A stretch of 64,000 nucleotides of DNA, from NCBI GenBank assembly GCA_019787685.1, contig JAHNUO010000035.1:186001-250000 (forward strand), given 5' to 3'. Every line of letters begins with the position of its first letter. The stretch's first letter is position 1. This document shows, piece by piece, positions 1-10,681 of this stretch. The translations under genes and the position numbers were made by a program. The notes beneath the pieces are model-generated. The model saw nothing but the letters and a program-made list of their open reading frames with translations, did not search any database and was not told the origin of the DNA. This stretch comes from Chiua virens (Eukaryota; Basidiomycota; Agaricomycetes; Boletales; Boletaceae).

Positions 1-1122
1 AGATGAGCCAGGAATGGTGATGATGCAGTCCACTTGTTCTTGTTCCATCCAGGCATGCCGTGTAGCACAAGTTTTGATACAAGGAGCTGGAGAGGAAGCA
101 CTAGATGAGTTGGATCTGGATCCAGAGGGAACATAGCTGGCGCCGTCCATGTCATTGATTGAGCATTTGTTACCCCAAAAGTTTTCATTAACCCAATCCT
201 GATACCTCTCATGTGCAGTGCACTCAGCTGCATTGGCGATGCTGGTCTGACAGAGATGTCAATTGAAATTCCACAACATTGAGGTGTCCTCAAGGTCTGC
301 AGTATCAACACCAGGGTCCACCCTCTTGGAGTAGCTCACAATTGCATCCCTGACCTTCCATAACCCCCTGTGAAGCATAATATCCACTGATGCCATGTTG
401 AGGTTCGGAAACAGTGTCTAGGGTTTGTCTGAGGCTCAAGCACCACAGTGTTGCTGTTCACTTATGCCATTAGCCATCACCCTGGCCCCTCATTCAGTGA
501 TGTTGATCTTCTCCTCACCATCCTTGACCCAAACGTAATAATTGACAGCATAGATGTGACACCAGGGGTGCTGCTCAACCACAACTGGACTGAGGAACCA
601 TGCATCCTCCACAGACGGCATCATCAACTCCATGAACTGCTTGAGTATGCATTCATTGACACAACAGAATCGTTTCCACATGGCTGAGCCTTCCTTAGGA
701 GATTGATATTTGAGCTCTTTGAGAATCACCATCATTACCATCATGACCTCTTGGTGAACATTGATCTCCTGTTGTAGTTTACTCTCTAGCATCTCTTGAT
801 TCTTGAAGAAGGTGCATTCGCCCAGGAACACCACTTTAGTACCTAGGTGCTTTCCTGACAGACATGAGAGTGTTAGCGCAATGTCCAGTACTATGCCAAA
901 TGTCCCATCTGTGGACTTGAGTTTGCAGTTCATTTTCACCATAGGGGAAACAAGCTCTTTATTATAAGGGAGGCTGCTGACCATCGGGATGAGTACATGA
1001 CTCAACCTGGTCAAGACAGATTTGTGGGCTGGTCTTGCCCACTGGAAAATGATGGTATCATTGGAATGGATCAACCTATTGAATTTTGAGCAAGACCAAT
1101 CAATGCATGTAATGTATACCAT
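1..1122 (-). pseudogene. Decayed unrecognised fungal gene, runs off left edge
   Basis: Two minus-strand coding stretches lie in tandem. One runs from 1122 to 490 (about 210 codons). The other starts at an ATG at 396-394 and stays open to the window edge, apart from a TGA at 261-259 between NFN and HLCQTS. The second stretch reads MASVDIMLHRGLWKVRDAIV and later DWVNENFWGNKCSIN, which looks like real protein rather than chance. I do not recognise the family and assign no function. The TGA fits a former CGA arginine codon, the same damage seen in older genes elsewhere in the window. The two stretches could be exons of one gene or two neighbours; the link between 490 and 396 was not resolved. Confidence 0.4.
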
Positions 1123-1465
1123 ACCTTGGTTTCACTGAAATAAGATCTTTCTCCATGATATCAGAGACAACTGCAAGTTCATGCGGGGTATACCCTTCGA
1201 AAACCTATGGTATCAGAAGTACAACAACTTGAATACAATTTGATTGCTGCATTACAATATGTACAAACCTTTACTAATATACATATCAGACTTGAAAGTG
1301 TCATGCTTGTTCCTGTGGACCACGAGATGCTTCAAGATGGCATTGAATCTTGCTAAAAGGGAATTTGTAAGAAGGCGCGAATTGAATGTCATGGAGTACG
1401 AGCAATCTCAAACCTACCCAATGTGGGGAGATTGTCGATCCCAATGTCAGAAAGCCTGGGTAATA

Positions 1466-3062
1466 CAGTGGCTCAAACAACTGTCCCAATGTTTGCATGT
1501 TTTTCACTAAATGCAATAAAACGCAGTAACCACTAAACATTACCCAAACCTGTGTGGATATGAAATATAGTACCTACTCCTGGCTTTCCATTGGACCAAG
1601 GGTTAAAGGATTTGAATAGGATTTGAATAGGATTTGATGAAATGGCAATCATTTCAAAATGATCACTCATTGGGACAGTTTTTTGACTTTATATAAATGT
1701 AAGTATTTAATATTTGGTATGACCTCCTTTGGTCTTGATAACTGCTTAAAGCCTTCTATGCGTGCTTTTAATCCATTTCTGATGCTATTCTGCACAAATA
1801 TTCCCCCACTCCTCTACTAATCTCTCCTATAAATGATAAACTCCTTTAGGGGCACTTTTATAAGCTGAAAGTCATTTTTTGAGATGATTTCAGGTATGTT
1901 CAAAGGAAGTAAGGTCTAGAGACTGTGCAGACCAATCTAAAGATCCAATCTCTTGATCTTTGACCCAGGTCTGAACTCTTTTAGAGGTATGTTTATGATT
2001 ATTATTTTATTGCAAAATGATATCACCTTCTGAAATTTAAAATTCTTCAATGTTTTCCAGAACCCCCTGCTGTGAAATTGTCACATACTGCTCAGCATCC
2101 ATCCTTCTGTACATCTCACTCTAAACTCCCACTCCATTCTATCCTATATAGGCCCATAGCCTCCTCTATGCTTGACTATACCTCTAGTATCAACTACTCT
2201 CTTGCCTTTTTCCACACATACTCTTGTTTATATAACCTAATCCTATTGACTTTAGTCTCATTTAACTATACAACCCTTTTCCCACCCTCCACAGTCCAAT
2301 GCTAGTATTTGAAAGCATAGACCAACCAACCTTTCTTGTGACTCTTGAAGAGAAGAGATTTTTGTTCTCTACCATAGCTTTCAAAGAGGCTTCCTTGAGG
2401 GTATTTCTGACTGTCTGAGGGTAGAGAGGAGTATCAATAATGGTATTGATAAGTATAGTGAGCTGAACAGCATTTTTGGCCTTGCCAGTAATGATCTATT
2501 GTATAATAGCCCTTTTGCTGGTAAATGAAAACTTTAAAGGGTGACCACCAAGATGTTTAGTCTTGTCTAGCTGGATTTTCTGAAGGACCCTAAACACTGT
2601 AGACTTGCCTAGACCAGTTTTAGAGGTTATTTTCCTGGAAGAAAGCTTAAGGAAAGGGAAGGAGGCAGTATTGTCCCTTAAGAGCTGGAGATAGGTGTCA
2701 TAATGATGATAGGAAAGTTACTATGAAATGGTGGGGTTTATATGGTGCTAGCTGATGATAGTTACATAAATATAACATAATAGAACCATTATCAAATGTA
2801 TGTAAGTACTTTCCAACATGTTAGAGTCTAATATATGTAATCCAAACTTAAAGTCACAGAACTGTCCCAATGAGTGATAATTTGAAATGATTGCCATTTC
2901 ATCAAATCTTATTTAAATTCTTTAACCCTTGGTCCAATGGAAAGCCAGGAGTAGGTACTATATTTCATATTCACACAGGTTTGGGTAAGGTGTAGTGGTT
3001 ACCGTGTTTTATTGCATTTAGTGAAAAACATGCAAACATTGGGACAGTTGTTTGAGCCACTG
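1466..3062 (-). mobile_element. Degenerate Tc1/mariner-type element with long TIRs
   Basis: The element is bounded by TA at 1464-1465 and 3063-3064, the expected Tc1/mariner target duplication. The left end begins CAGTGGCTCAAACAACTG and the right end is its reverse complement. The inverted repeats extend about 215 bp (1466 to about 1680 and about 2848 to 3062), with scattered substitutions and a small duplication (ggatttgaata) in the left arm. The interior resembles, in the same orientation, the intact element at 56380-57991, but the transposase is broken. The two elements share the CAGTG terminus but little else in their TIRs, so they are different families of the same superfamily. Confidence 0.85.
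1700..2690 (-). pseudogene. Tc1/mariner transposase remnant
   Basis: Nucleotide-level resemblance to the intact transposase gene at 56623-57639 is clear at the C-terminal end. For example, ggtatgacctcctttggtct here matches ggtgtatcctcctttagctt there, and agactgtgcagaccaatct matches agactgtgcaggccacacc. No long reading frame survives on the minus strand; frameshifts and stops are dense. The short plus-strand frame at 2072-2305 is a shadow of this decayed gene. Confidence 0.6.
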
Positions 3063-3223
3063 TAGTTTAAGAAGAGGTGGTAAGACTGCTACGACCTGAG
3101 TGTCATTTTGGTTCAATTAAATAGTGGATACTACTTACTCTCGGATGAGAGAGCTTGTATTGTGGATTGGTCAGAAGACGGTTTTGAATTGACTTTGGGT
3201 ACAACTTGAATCAACTTTTGAGT

Positions 3224-3618
3224 TGTTACGATACCAACTTTTCCTCACTTCACAACTCCAACTTTTGATCTATTCTAAAGATACACGCCTCATGTCAAGG
3301 CTGTCCTAAGGATCATATCCGATTGGCTGTCACAATAACACAGCATCCATCACCTCATGTCCTTATCTCTTATCACTGACTCATCATCGGCAGTGCAAGG
3401 CTATGCTCTTATCTATGACTCATATCTATTCACACCTTATCATCCAATAGGATACATTATGCTTATCTACGTAGTTCATACTCAGATTAGAACTCCGACA
3501 TCCATGTAGTATATAAACCCCATGAATCAAAGCCAGAGAGCTCTAACAAAGTTCTCTTGGAGTTTTCGCCTCTTCACTGGACTGAACCCCCCTTCACTAC
3601 ACCACTACCACTTTAACA
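3224..3618. repeat. Solo-LTR-like sequence
   Basis: The block starts TGTTACGATACC and ends TTTAACA, so it has the TGTTA...TAACA inverted ends also seen in the gypsy LTRs of this window. It holds a TATA-like motif at 3510-3517 about 285 bp from the start. No internal retroelement sequence follows. The flanking 5-mers (tgagt and gtcta) do not match, so there is no target duplication. It may be a recombined solo LTR or an LTR whose flank was rearranged. Confidence 0.45.
3510..3517 (+). promoter_or_regulatory. TATA-like box in LTR-like block
   Basis: The sequence tatataaa lies about 110 bp before the right end of the LTR-like block, where an LTR promoter would be expected. Orientation is inferred from this position only. 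Confidence 0.3.
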
Positions 3619-5500
3619 GTCTAGGTTGTTCTAGGTTGTTTCATGAGTTGTAATGGATATTGGTGCCACCTGGGCCCTTGTTGCTGTGCCTGTATTGGGT
3701 CCATGAGAGTGACTCAGTGGGTGGAACGTGCCTGGTGAATAATATGTGTAGGCAAGGCCCAGGCTTTCAGTTGCTGTGAGAGACATCATGATGGAGGTGA
3801 GCAGTTGAGAAGGGTTGTTACACTTGAAAGCAGTGTGGAGACAACACACCAACCTGGGTACTCCTTAAGGTCTGTGTAGCTTCACTGGAGCAAATATGGC
3901 CTTTCTGTCCGAGTTGACAGTATCACATCAGGAGTGCTGTCAGTGGAGTCAGTGAAGCAGCAGGGTCTGCCGCACTGGCACACTGAGTTGATGACTAATA
4001 AGTTAGAGGAGAAAATGCTACTGGTCAGAGAGTTTTGAACGTTTCAAACATTCCATCATCACACAAACCTTCAAGTGGTGCCAGCTTGAGGCATTCCAGA
4101 GCCCACATGGTAGTTGACTTGGAAATTGTCCGCATGGATGGTAGATATCAGGTTGGGGTGAAATTGGGAATGGGATCTGATTGGTCTGATTGTATGTTGG
4201 AAATTTCTGAAATTTGAGGTTCAGATCTGAGATTTGTTTGTTTAAGTTGTGATGAACTCTGAACTTACCAATACTTTGTAGAGTCCCAGGATTCAAATCC
4301 CAACAGTGACCAGTCTCCGGATTCATCATGCTCTTCAACTATATACTCTATACTGATGTGTGTTGCCTCTGTCTAAGATTATCATCTACTTATTTGAATT
4401 CATGTATCTCGATGGGATTTGCAGGTTATTATGCACCACCAGGCAATATTCTGGTCACAATACAGTGCAATGAGTCATTGGCGTGGCTGTCTCATCACAT
4501 TATTGCACCCAGACATGCCATCTGGCCAGGTTCTAAGCCAGATGAGGTGCTTGACGACTCAGAAGCCACAGCAGAAAAGCCCAGTATAAGAGAGGATGAG
4601 TTGCTTCCTTAGGCTGGCTGCTATTGAGATGAATACATGCCTCCCCATATTGTCATGATAATTGCCTTGACTAAAATTTACTGTGACTCGGTGCAGACCT
4701 CAGCTAATATCATCATGATCTCATTGCCCCTCTCCACAGATGTAACTGCAAACTTTCCCCCTGCCATCCTCTGTTTCTCCCTGACCCTCCCATTCTTGTT
4801 CACATCACTCTTACTCCCACACCCACACCTGCACCTGCCCCTTTTTTCCTCGTGATCATCCCCTCCTCATGCCCAGCTCACTCCACACTGTTTCTTGAAT
4901 TGTTCCTTGTCCTTGTCCTTGTCCTTGTCCACACACTCACTTTCTCCACCCCCTAGACAGCACATAGGTCAAGAGGTTGCAGAGTCTCTTGAGCTCTTCA
5001 AAGAGTCTGAGAAAAGACCTAATGGTATGAATTTTGTCAAGCGAGCTGACTGGCCAGATCCGGAAACTGCATCACACTAGTAGAAAATGTCAGAACCCGT
5101 GAAACGATCAACTCATTCATAAAGAGAGATTCCAACTTAATCTCATTCATTGTCTCCATGTATGTGATCCACCCTTCTCCGCCCCATCTCATTAATGCAA
5201 AGAACTTCCCATCTGTGGCAGGCATAGACATTGTTCATCCAAGATATCTACTCCTGACACCCATCTTGCCTCATTCTACACCTCATTTTAGCCTTTCCCT
5301 CCCCCAATCTCCATGCCCTCTCTGTCCCTGTCATGCTCTTCCACTGATCATATACCTCCTTTAGCCTGCCAGTGTACAATTTGGTCATAGACCTGCCCAG
5401 TGTGTTTGTCCACACTCCTCTCCTAGAATCAAGTGCCATGTATGTGACTACCTGTCCCTGGTATGCGAAATGGTGTATGTACATCTATCAAACTACCCAG
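3619..5500. other. No supported gene; short open frames only
   Basis: Several frames of 60-106 codons exist on both strands (for example 4018-4338 minus and 4328-4612 plus). None shows a recognisable domain, a consistent intron pattern or similarity to another part of the window. A short tandem (tccttg) hexamer run lies near 4900-4930. I see nothing here that can be called. Confidence 0.4.
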
Positions 5501-6950
5501 GCAATATGTTGGCTAACTCTTTTCACAGATGCCACCCTCTTGGCTCACCACTGCTGCAACCTGAACTCCAGTCATTCATCAGCATGCTGGTCCATCTACC
5601 ACTGGCATGCCTCGCATTCCTGCCCTTGGTGCATGCATGTCAATCTGACTTAGACTGAGACAACATGTTTGCTGACACCCTCTCCACAGATACCACCTTT
5701 GTGACTTGACACTACTGCCACTCCAGCCATCTTCACTATATGGGTCCACATATCACATCTCACAATCCTGCCTGATGTGAGTGCACATCAATTCAACTTG
5801 GACTGAGATGACATGTTTGCCAATGCCCTCTCCTCAGATACCACCATAGTGACTCGCTAACCATCTGTCACCATTCAGGACCACTAAAAATGCCTCACAT
5901 TCCTGCTCCTGGTATGTGTATGCATGGATCCAACTGATTTCGGGTCCATTGCTAGACATCCGTCACTATTCAAGTCCACACATCACACCTTGTGTTTTTG
6001 TCTCCAGTGCATGCACATTCATCCTACTTGGACTGAGACGATACATTCGCTAACACACTCCACAGACACCACCTTCACAACTCAACACTACTGTTACTCT
6101 GGCCATCTGTCACTGTTCAGGTCCAGGCATCATACCTTGTGTTCCTGCCTCTGGTGCATGTACGTCAGTCTGGCCAATGCGGAACACATCGATCAACTAA
6201 CATGCTCTCCATAGATGCTGTCACCACCATGACTGGATATGATTGTGACTGCCAGCCATCCCTCACCATTCAGGATCACCCAGACCCACTGGCAAAACTG
6301 CCTTGCATTCCCACCCCAGTGCATACACATGTTGATCTGGTTGATCTAGACAATACTAGTACACCAGCTAACTTCCCCTACAGATACTGGCAACCTCAAC
6401 ACTCAACACAATTGCAAGGTCCACTGGCACTGCTACTAGTAGCCATCCGTTATCGTTCAGGACTACCGACAATGCCTCAAGTCCCCAATACCCCAACCCT
6501 CAATCTGATCAACCTTGATGATGTGTTAGGGGACTCCAGGTGGCCTCTCCTCAGACACCACCTTCCTGATTTCATGCACGTCAATCTGGCCAAGACAAAA
6601 TGGTGGCTAACTCCCTCCAACAAACTCCATGGTCGCAACTGGTAGCCATCCATAGCCATTCAGGTCCATCTACCACACCTCATGCTCCCATCCCTGGTGC
6701 ATGCACTGTGCACATCTGACCAATGCAGAGGACACGCTGACTGATGCCCTCCCCACAGATGTCACAATCATGACTCGACACAATCTGAGTTGCAACTGGC
6801 AGCTGTCAAATTCAGGCCTGTTTATCCCTCATGGCTCCCGTTCCCAGTGCATGCAGGTTGATCTAACTAACTCGTTGTACATGTTGACTAACTCTTTGGT
6901 TCCCAGATTTCAATGCTCGTTCCTATTTGTACCACTGGACATTTATGTAT
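5500..6950 (+). repeat. Decayed tandem repeat, period about 155 bp
   Basis: The same order of phrases recurs about nine times: a cagata/gatgccacc core, then gtgactcgacac, then ccagccatctgtcaccattc, then ggtgcatgcacgtcaatctg, then acatgtttgctaacaccctc. Recognisable cores lie near 5528, 5688, 5838, 6064, 6215, 6381, 6552, 6757 and 6907. Spacing is mostly 150-170 bp, with longer gaps where units have changed size. Units are strongly diverged. Short open frames inside (for example 6139-6645) differ from unit to unit and are read as chance frames. Confidence 0.65.
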
Positions 6951-7084
6951 ATGTATATACAAAGATTATATGTATTTGAATTGAAATTATACTATTTGTT
7001 CCATCTGAACAGTCTGTATGCATCTGAGAAACTCTGTCACAAACTTGTGCTGTCTGTGTAGTTACCCAACATGATGTCATAAAC

Positions 7085-7760
7085 ATGTTCATAAATCAGA
7101 TGTGGTCAGACACAGTCAGACATCTGCTTTGTCTACTTTGTCTACTTTGTAACTTTCCTGATGAGCAAGCCTTTGAGTCACTCCATACCCCTGCAACTAC
7201 TCCCATGATGGACTCTGAAGGTGCCAATGATGAAGACTCAGGCTTGGGGGTGTATTCCAAGTCTAATTGTGGATATATGGGTGGTGTTAATTGCCACGTC
7301 AGCCTGAGTTCAGGCTCAGAGGACTCCAAGTCAGATGCCAGTGAAAATGAGGTGCATACCAGTGTGCCAGAGTCGGATGAAAAAAGTCTTGAGGAACTTG
7401 AGGGTGAGAAACTTGAGACAAATCTCAAGAAGCTGAGGCAAAGGGAAAACAAGTCAGAGGTTGGCTCAAAATCAGGATACTACAAAACAATCTTGCAAGC
7501 AAAATTGTCTGCTACATGGAACAGGGCAGAAAAAAACCACAGCCTTGGTTACAATGGGCTCTCAGACCAGACTCAGTGTTGACATGAGAAGGCTGCATGA
7601 GATCATGCAGCAGCAAAGGAGGCATTCAAAGCTTCATGAGTGTCAATTATGTGGGACAGGAAATAAATGGCGCTTATCCAATCTGGAGCAGAAAAGCTCC
7701 AGAGACTCTGATGATGCAAAGGTTCTTGATGCCACAACCCAACTTGAAGAATAATTGCAA
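7085..7760 (+). pseudogene. N-terminal fragment of a DDE-type transposase-like gene
   Basis: The frame encodes an acidic Ser/Glu-rich stretch, then a basic helical segment (LETNLKKLRQRENKSEVG), then LGYNGLSDQTQ and HEKAA-DHAAAKEAFKAS. The second part is broken by three in-frame TGA codons at 7580, 7598 and 7637 where Arg would fit, and by a TAA further on. From memory of the family, this resembles the region before the helix-turn-helix in a transposase-like family common in Agaricomycetes; I could not confirm that. The fragment at 9202-9726 looks like the next part of the same gene, now separated by a tandem repeat and an LTR. Confidence 0.4.
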
Positions 7761-7997
7761 CACACCCTTTTAGAATCGTGCTGATGCTACTGGCAACTCA
7801 GACTTGGATGGTGCAGGTGACTCAGATGATGAATGGATTGGTGGATACCTTTCTAGGGACTGACCCAGGTAAACCCTCGGGTATCTGGGCCCTTACCCGC
7901 ACCCACACCCAGTAAATACCTGTACCCCCATCTCAGGTATCATACCTGTGCAAGGGTATGTAGAAAAGCACCTGCGGGTATACCCATGAATTACAAC

Positions 7998-8420
7998 TTC
8001 AAAGGCATGCAAACCTCATCAGATATGATGAGGTTTGATGCCTGTGAAGTGGCAAATCAAGCAACATGGGTAGTGGTGAGATACAAGGTGAATGTTGCCC
8101 AGGGGGTAGGAGGAGGAGGCAATGTTGGAAGTCGTCGAGAGCAAACTGCTGCTTCAGAGGCATGAACCTTATCGGATATGATGAGGTTTGATGCCTGTGA
8201 AGTGGTGAATCAACCGATGCAAGGGGTGGTGAGATATGAGGTGAATGTCATCCAGGGGGGTAGGAGGAGGAGACATTGAATGTTGTTGAGAGTGAGTCGC
8301 TGCTTCAAAGGCATGCAAACCTCATCAAATATGATGAGGTTTGATGCCTGTGAAGTGGCAAATCAAGCAATGCAAGGGGTGGTAAGATATGAACTAATAT
8401 TGGGGGAGGAGGGGTAGGAT
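7998..8420 (+). repeat. Three tandem copies of about 153 bp with internal palindrome
   Basis: Copies begin near 7998, 8153 and 8305. Each starts aaaggcatgcaaacctcatc or a close variant and continues through ggtttgatgcctgtgaagtgg and a G-rich ggtaggaggagg tract. Near the start, each carries the inverted repeat cctcatca-gata-tgatgagg or a variant (8-bp arms in copies 1 and 3). The third copy is truncated. No coding signal follows the period. Confidence 0.75.
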
Positions 8421-8592
8421 TAGCACAAGCATGGCAGTGGGGAAAAACAATAGTGTACACACCTGTATTTCCCAAATCTATCAGATCTTAATCACAAGCC
8501 TCAAAGTTGGTGTTGAGATGGTGGTGGTTTGATGGCATGTACTGTATAGTTAGTATAATTTTTTTGAGTAAACCCGGATACCTGGTGCACGG

Positions 8593-9179
8593 TGTAGGAG
8601 TTGGATACTCCCTATGGTTGTAGGATACATTTTCCTTGCTCTTCATCATGTCATATCATCTCCCATCTCATCCGCCATTGACTTTGTGCCAGCCTGGTTT
8701 CATTCCTAGCGTTTACAGATTATCCGAATCCAATCCAAGTCCAATCCAAGTCAACGCAATCCAATCCAGTTCCATCCATACTCACCCTATGTCAATCCTA
8801 TACACTTACTTAGGGTTGGATTACCTTTAACAGTCCTGGGTTATGCCCAGGACTATAAAACCATGTTTCTAACACAAAAATATTGTCTTTCTGTGTTCAG
8901 GAGATCTCCTGTTTACTCTCCCGTGTGTGAGTGAGCTGGATAGTTTTTCTTTTACCTTGTCCTATCGTTCCTCTGCATCTCATCTACTCGAAACAATACT
9001 CTCATTGCCTCAACTCCACCTAGATACTTTTATATCGACTGCTTTTCATTCCGGATCGTTCAGCAGACTCTAGGACTCTTAGACAAACCTGAACCTTTCA
9101 TTCCTTCAAATATAACCCCCCTTGGGACGAACCTATCACCCCACCTTTCTTCATATCATTCATTTTTTAGTTTTCTACA
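8593..9179 (+). repeat. LTR of the TGTAGG family
   Basis: It begins TGTAGGAGTTGGATACTCC and ends TTTTCTACA, giving 5-bp inverted ends TGTAG/CTACA over 587 bp. A TATA motif lies at 8854. Its first 200 bp are similar to the minus-strand fragment at 57994-58201, and the promoter region resembles the LTR at 61671-62283. The flanks acgg and atgg could be a 4-bp target duplication with one CpG change. No internal retroelement sequence follows, so it is probably a solo LTR inserted within the older transposase gene around it. Confidence 0.6.
8854..8860 (+). promoter_or_regulatory. TATA box in TGTAGG-family LTR
   Basis: The motif tataaaa follows cccaggac and lies about 260 bp into the LTR. The homologous LTR at 61671 has gaggactataaat in the equivalent place, so the element looks conserved within the family. 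Confidence 0.45.
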
Positions 9180-9201
9180 ATGGGTACAGGTAAAGCCATG
9201 G

Positions 9202-9726
9202 GTGGCAACAGCCAATACCCGCACCTGCACCCAAGAGGTACCCACACCCGAGACCCAAGCAGGTTACCTGAACCCATGCCATTCCCTATACCTCTCCAAC
9301 TTGGACCTGTCTGATGATGAGTCTGTCACTGTATCCAAGCCTGGTGATTCTGAGACAGCAGTTTCCAACTTCACAGGCTCTGAGTCAGCATCCACTGGCA
9401 GTGAGCTGCACCTATCAAACAATCCCAGTGGGCCAATTCAAAAGCCCCAAGAGGCTGTCCCTCCACTCAAACGACAAAAGCTTGATGTCCCCTTCTGAGT
9501 TCAGCAGGAGCAAAGAAGGGCGGCACAGATGTTGACATTCCAAGAGGGGTTGGAGGCAATAGTTCAAACCCTGAAGTTAAAGAAGACAGTGTTTGTGGGT
9601 GGACCAAGTGGATTACAGGCAAGACAAGCATGGGCGATTCAGTCACACTTTAGTGGCTCAAGACAAGTGCTTTCTTTGAGTGCAGACAGATCAAGTTGGG
9701 ACAGGGTAGTTCAATCTTGGATTTGA
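9202..9726 (+). pseudogene. Transposase-like fragment with helix-turn-helix-like segment
   Basis: The frame reads a Ser/Thr/Glu-rich linker, then AVPPLKRQKLDVPF, a TGA at 9496-9498, then in the same frame VQQEQRRAAQMLTF and KKTVFVGGPSGLQARQAWAI. The TGA fits a lost Arg codon. The VFVGGPSGLQARQ segment resembles, from memory, the start of the DNA-binding part of a transposase-like family common in Agaricomycetes. The catalytic domain is absent: the frame ends at 9726, and the opposite strand then carries a different fragment. Confidence 0.4.
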
Positions 9727-9728
9727 TC

Positions 9729-10498
9729 TTATTCCAGTTGGTGAGGTGGTCTGTGTTGTTGTTCATTTGAAAGTTCTCGATATGGAGTTCCATGCCATGC
9801 ACATTCCTCATCTTCATCTGTCTCGTCAAGTCCACCCAGATCGGCCTGACTCTGAGAGCAATCATGATCTCTGTCCAAGTCAGATCGTGTCTCATCTATC
9901 TCATTGAGTCTGCTCATATCAGCCTGATCACCATCTCTGTCCAAGTTGGGTTGTGTCTCCTCTGTCTCATCACCAAGCCTGCCTGGATCAGCCTTGGGAT
10001 GAGCACCATATCTGGCCAAGTCATCTTGAGTCTGAGTCTGGTCTGCCTTGTCTTCAATTTCATTTCCTTGGTCATCAGAGTCACCTTCTAGTGAACCACC
10101 ACTAGCTTCACCATGACAATTGTCATTATTATGAACTAGATATGGCTTAAACTATCATGTGGCAATTATCAGGTATGATCAGTAGTGTAACACATTCAAA
10201 TAGATATGCTTACCTGAGGTTCATCTAGCTCTATGCGCTGCCAGTTTGAAGGCCTCGCTGGTTCATCCTCGTCCTCTTCAAGTTGTCCCCGAGATCTTTG
10301 AGCTGGTACTAATCCATTTGAAGCATTCTCAAGGGTTCGAGTACGAAACTCCTCGGAAAGGTGAGCAACTTGTATCATAGCCTTCTTATCATCCTCTGCT
10401 TTCTGTAGATATTGATACCAAGTTCTCTTTGAGCCCAAAAGTGTTTGCTCACCCTTGCAAAATCTGCAACAGACACACCAGTACTCATGCTCGGACAT
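9729..10498 (-). pseudogene. N-terminal transposase-like gene fragment
   Basis: An ATG at 10498 opens MSEHEYWCVCCRFCKGEQTL, a short Cys-containing motif, followed by a helical segment and an acidic tail up to EPQ. A plausible GT donor (GTAAGCATATC) follows near 10213. A second minus-strand frame (10019-9729) continues with a repetitive, Asp-rich, low-complexity stretch (QADLGGLDETDEDEECAW) and a stop at 9729. Cys motif plus acidic linker is the usual N-terminal build of Plavaka/KDZ-type basidiomycete transposases; no catalytic part follows. The orientation is opposite to the Plavaka remnant just to the right, so two elements meet here. Confidence 0.4.
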
Positions 10499-10681
10499 AG
10501 CATCAGTGGCTCAGGGAAGGGAAAAAGATGTCTATTCAGAGTACCGCATGTACAATCACTAGAGGACACAGTAGACATGGCCAATAGTTCTAGTTGAGGG
10601 ATGAGAGTAGCTACCAAGATGTATTGCATTAATTGTTGATATGTTTGGGTATATTTTAATACAAGTCAGACAGATGGCAGT

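Noticed and set aside
2072..2305. Plus-strand frame of 77 codons
   Set aside because: It lies inside the decayed Tc1 transposase and has no motif.
3224..3618. Complete LTR retroelement starting here
   Set aside because: No primer-binding site, gag, pol or second LTR follows.
7860..9300. Possible hAT-type ends made of cgggta/ggtacc-rich sequence near 7870-7990 and 9184-9260
   Set aside because: The GGTA/TACC-rich words recur, but I could not find a matching inverted pair with an 8-bp duplication.
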